DNA from: Salaquimonas pukyongi
GTDB lineage: Bacteria; Pseudomonadota; Alphaproteobacteria; Rhizobiales; Rhizobiaceae
DNA length: 64,000 nucleotides
Assembly: GCF_001953055.1 (NCBI RefSeq)
Contig: NZ_CP019044.1
Coordinates: 2,046,001-2,110,000 of the forward strand
Reading direction: 5' to 3'
Shown here one piece after another: positions 61,160-64,000 of the stretch (position 1 is its first letter; every line of letters begins with the position of its first letter). Position numbers and translations under genes: made by a program. The notes below the pieces were generated by a model. It was given only the letters and a program-made list of their open reading frames with translations. It was not told where the DNA came from and did no database searches.

Positions 61160-63796
61160 TCAGGCAACCTGGCTTGCCTGCTTGCCGGAAATCCACTGAT
61201 CGATCTTCGCAATCAGCTTTTCCGGTGAAACGGGTTTGGAAAGATAATCGTCCATGCCGGCATTGATGCAGGTCTCCTGATCGCCCTTGATGGCATGGGC
61301 CGTGACGCCGATGATCGGCGTTCTGCCGCCGGTTTCCGCTTCAGCACGGCGAATTTCCGCCGTCGCTTCCAACCCGTTCATTTTCGGCATCGAAACGTCC
61401 ATCAAAATGAGCTTCGGCGGATTGCCGGCACGTTCGCGGAACGCCGCCAGCCCTTCTTCGCCATTGTTCACAATGTGGAACCGGTACGGTGTCGACAGCA
61501 GGATTTGCGTGAAGACGATCTGGTTTACCTCATTATCCTCGCATACCAGAATTTCGTAGTCGCCTTCATCAATGGTGCCGGCTTGTTCCTTCATCACATC
61601 GTCAGCATCAGCTTCATCAGGCACTGCTGTTTCAGCCACTCCGCCGGCAGCTGTGCCGTTTTCTTCAACCGCCATGACATGGGTCTCCTTTTCCGCCACA
61701 GCCGCAGTGGCGTTGGCATCGCTGTTGTGGGAGAATTCTTCACCTGCCCCATCAGCACTCTCATCGCCATCAACCGTTCCCAGTGCGATCTGGCGCGCCA
61801 TCATGATGCCCTTCGTCGCTTCATCGGCTTTTTGTTCCCGCAATGCGGTTTCGCCGATGACTTCCACCAGCGTCTCAAGCAGCAATGCCGAACGGGTGGG
61901 TTTGGTAAGATGCCGCTGCACACCGAGCGAGGAAAATGTCTTGCCGTCCTCTGTCTGGTCGACGCTGGTCAGCATGACCACGGGAATGTCGGCAATCTGG
62001 GCATCTGCACGAATGGCCCGAACGGTATCGCCGCCATTCATACCCGGCATGTGATAATCCAGGATAACGCAATCCACCGAAATACCGTTGACCTTTGCCA
62101 CCTTCAGCAACTCGATCGCTTCTGCACCGCTTGCCGCGGCGGCATGATCGAACTGCCACGATGAGAGCTGCTCGGAAAGGATCGCCCGGTTGACTTCGTT
62201 GTCGTCGACAATCAGCACGCGCGAACCGCTGACATCCCTCGGCACCGGTTTGCTCGCAGGCTTTTCTGCCTCCACCATGAAGGGGACCTCGATCCAGAAC
62301 AGCGAGCCTTCACCCTCCGTGGACTGAACCCCCATTGTGCCACCCATCAGATCAACGAGCGAAGAAGCGATGGACAGTCCCAGTCCGGTCCCCTCGTGGT
62401 TGCGGCTGGAAGAACCGTCCACCTGGGAGAATTTCTCGAATACCTTGTCCAATTGCGCTTCGGGAATTCCGATGCCGGTATCTTCGATCTCAATGCGTAC
62501 CATTGCCTGGCGCGCGCCGCTCTTGCCCTTGTTGGCAAACCCGGTCACATGGGCATTGACGTAAACATGCCCTTTCTCGGTGAACTTGATCGCATTGCCG
62601 ATAACGTTGGTTACCACCTGACGGACCCGCCCGACATCGCCGATCAGCCAGGCTGGCATGTCCGGCGAGATGCGAACGATCAGCTCAATATCCTTTTCAG
62701 CCACCCGGGAGGAAACCAGCGCTGCCACATCCTCAATGGATTCGCCAAGCCTGAACGGCGCGGGATCCAGCTCAAGCTGGCCTGCATCGATTTTGGAGAA
62801 GTCGAGAATGTCGTTGATAATGGTAAGCAGGGAAGCACCCGACTTAACGATGATGTCGGTAAATGTTTTCTGGCGGGCATTGAGTTCCGTCTTGGCCAGC
62901 AATTCTGCCATTCCCATCACACCGTTCATCGGCGTGCGGATTTCATGGCTCATATTGGCAAGGAACTCCGATTTGGCATTGTCGGCTGATTCTGCCTTTC
63001 TCAAGGCTTCCTCCGCCCTGAAGTGCTCCCGCTCCAGCTTGTTGAGCAACCGTTGCAGAAAAACGTCGACCGGAATGAAAACCAGAAACAGCAATGCGCC
63101 TACCAGCCCGAGGCCGAACAGCAGATAGGTTTCCAGCAACCTGCCCTGTGATTGGGCACCCTTGTCCAGCAGCAGGCGGATGCGATCCTGAAAATGCGCA
63201 TTGGTTGGCCGCACGAAACTGTTGTAGTTTTCCGTGATTTGACGCGATGCCCAGTAGATGTCCTTTTTGGTTCGGGTCTTTTCGATGAGTGACGAATTAA
63301 GCAGGGCGACATGATGTTTGAAGGGGTCGTCCAACGTCGCAAAACGCGCACCCTGAACGACAAAGCTACTCAATTCGCCACCGGCAAGACGCCAGGAATC
63401 GAGAAACGAATCAAATGCCTTTTCCGCCTTGTCCTGGTAAAACAGCAGTCCCGTGCGCGGCGATACGATGTCGCTGTCGACCGGCTGGCTCTTAAGAAAC
63501 GCCTTGCGTTCCTTCAGCGTCATGCCCGCCATCATGGCCGAAACAAAGGCGCCCTCCTCCGCCTTCGCAAAGGTTTCCGCCACCCGTTGAGCCTTGTCGG
63601 CCAACGCCAGCAATTCCGCATCCAGCGCCGCAAACTTGTCTGACATCACGCGTATCGCATTGATGTCGCGGTTCTGCATGTTCTGCTGATTATAAAAACG
63701 ATAGGAAACGCCAAGAATGGCGACCAACGCAAACACATATGCGACACGCAAAATCCAGCCGTGCCAACCTCTGTACTTATTGAACTTGTTTCTCAT
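61160..63796 (-). CDS. hybrid sensor histidine kinase with two receiver domains
   Basis: An 878-residue membrane kinase. A helix at about residues 14-32, a ~190-residue helical periplasmic sensor, and a second helix near 240-260 precede the HisKA domain with the H-box NMSHEIRTPMNG and HATPase motifs (NVIGNAIKFT, DTGIGIP, GTGLGLSIASSLV). Receiver 1 (SRVLIVDDNEVNRA, phospho-Asp in VILDYHMPGMNG) and receiver 2 (ILVCEDNEVNQIVF, Asp in ILMDVSMPKMNG) are joined by an acidic Ala/Glu-rich linker (about 710-775). ATG 63796 has GGGAAGGG upstream. No Hpt domain or adjacent regulator, so the output partner is unknown. Confidence 0.95.
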   Translation of the reverse strand: MRNKFNKYRGWHGWILRVAYVFALVAILGVSYRFYNQQNMQNRDINAIRVMSDKFAALDAELLALADKAQRVAETFAKAEEGAFVSAMMAGMTLKERKAFLKSQPVDSDIVSPRTGLLFYQDKAEKAFDSFLDSWRLAGGELSSFVVQGARFATLDDPFKHHVALLNSSLIEKTRTKKDIYWASRQITENYNSFVRPTNAHFQDRIRLLLDKGAQSQGRLLETYLLFGLGLVGALLFLVFIPVDVFLQRLLNKLEREHFRAEEALRKAESADNAKSEFLANMSHEIRTPMNGVMGMAELLAKTELNARQKTFTDIIVKSGASLLTIINDILDFSKIDAGQLELDPAPFRLGESIEDVAALVSSRVAEKDIELIVRISPDMPAWLIGDVGRVRQVVTNVIGNAIKFTEKGHVYVNAHVTGFANKGKSGARQAMVRIEIEDTGIGIPEAQLDKVFEKFSQVDGSSSRNHEGTGLGLSIASSLVDLMGGTMGVQSTEGEGSLFWIEVPFMVEAEKPASKPVPRDVSGSRVLIVDDNEVNRAILSEQLSSWQFDHAAAASGAEAIELLKVAKVNGISVDCVILDYHMPGMNGGDTVRAIRADAQIADIPVVMLTSVDQTEDGKTFSSLGVQRHLTKPTRSALLLETLVEVIGETALREQKADEATKGIMMARQIALGTVDGDESADGAGEEFSHNSDANATAAVAEKETHVMAVEENGTAAGGVAETAVPDEADADDVMKEQAGTIDEGDYEILVCEDNEVNQIVFTQILLSTPYRFHIVNNGEEGLAAFRERAGNPPKLILMDVSMPKMNGLEATAEIRRAEAETGGRTPIIGVTAHAIKGDQETCINAGMDDYLSKPVSPEKLIAKIDQWISGKQASQVA

Positions 63797-63923
63797 ACCG
63801 GCCCTTCCCCACCTGGGTAGCCGGATTGTTGTCAAATTATGGTTAACCTGCGGTAAAAATCCATACCGGTTACACATGTTTTTGCGGAACCTCAACGACC
63901 GCAATTGCCCAAAGCGAATTGGC

Positions 63924-64000
63924 CTAACGCACGATCGTGATGCGTTCTGAAGCTCTGGTGATCCCAGTATAGAGCCAGCGTTGGGCATGCTCGCGAAACG
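63924..64000 (-). CDS. C-terminal end of a superfamily 1 DNA helicase (truncated by window edge)
   Basis: The last 24 codons, ending in TAG, read REHAQRWLYTGITRASERI. This is helicase motif VI of the UvrD/RecD type (YTAxTRA), usually very near the C-terminus of RecD-like ATP-dependent helicases. The gene enters from beyond the right edge. It lies 127 bases upstream of the histidine kinase on the same strand. Confidence 0.75.
   Translation of the reverse strand, partial: FREHAQRWLYTGITRASERITIVR

Overview
The window reads as chromosomal DNA of an alphaproteobacterium, most likely a (marine-type) member of the Hyphomicrobiales. The reasons are GC-rich codon use, a DUF1127 gene divergent from a LysR regulator, a DUF1194 protein, a BA14K-like secreted protein, a NuoE/L21-type C-terminal tail on another protein, rhizobial-style intergenic repeats, and a split B12-dependent methionine synthase of the kind known from Rhodobacterales and related groups. 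No rRNA, tRNA, CRISPR array, prophage or intact insertion sequence was seen. Both edges cut genes: an M20 peptidase on the left and the last codons of a helicase on the right.

Layout. 1-6663: M20 amidohydrolase and a complete dipeptide-type ABC importer. 6664-7800: a dispersed repeat, a TerB-family gene and a structured intergenic region. 7820-20577: a corrinoid/one-carbon region holding a homocysteine methyltransferase, a QueG-like ferredoxin plus an MttB-family methyltransferase (opposite strand), a YeeE/YedE transporter pair with its own operator, a corrinoid protein, a DUF1638 protein, two MaoC proteins, a 'virulence factor' protein, a MetF-like reductase, a methyl-THF:corrinoid methyltransferase and a RACo/RamA-like reductive activator. 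20599-26547: carboxylate-amine ligase, LysR/DUF1127 pair, VWA protein, HAD hydrolase, a 45-residue protein, GlxA/AraC regulator. 26554-34587: NAGPA-type protein, a large FAD/GcvT demethylating dehydrogenase, an mnmC2-like/mnmD divergent pair, MscS channel. 34713-41708: a second peptide-type ABC importer with two unusual subunits. 42065-51138: GST, a probable structured small RNA, a metY-hydrolase-fadN-like operon, a nuclease-family protein, PilZ, BA14K-like, crotonase. 51198-64000: ilvC with a duplicated 3' stub, TetR with a palindromic operator, a second repeat, a LuxR-like regulator, a Rieske oxygenase / glutamine-synthetase-like / DUF2461 operon, pdxJ, a GGDEF-EAL protein and a hybrid histidine kinase.

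How they fit together. The main story is methyl-group handling. The pieces of MetH (homocysteine, folate and cobalamin modules) are separate genes here, accompanied by MetF and by an ATP-type corrinoid activator in place of the SAM reactivation domain. Two copies of a 20-bp near-palindrome (consensus ATATAAAGNNATCTTTATAT) precede the homocysteine enzyme and the folate enzyme, which suggests common methionine/SAH-type control. An MttB-family quaternary-amine methyltransferase next to a [4Fe-4S] protein could feed methyl groups into the same corrinoid protein. A GcvT-fused FAD dehydrogenase further on could oxidise the remaining N-methyl groups.

Data quality. Two genes (the MttB homologue and the GS-like ligase) each show an apparent one-base loss in a G homopolymer near the 5' end. 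Both may be sequencing errors rather than biology.
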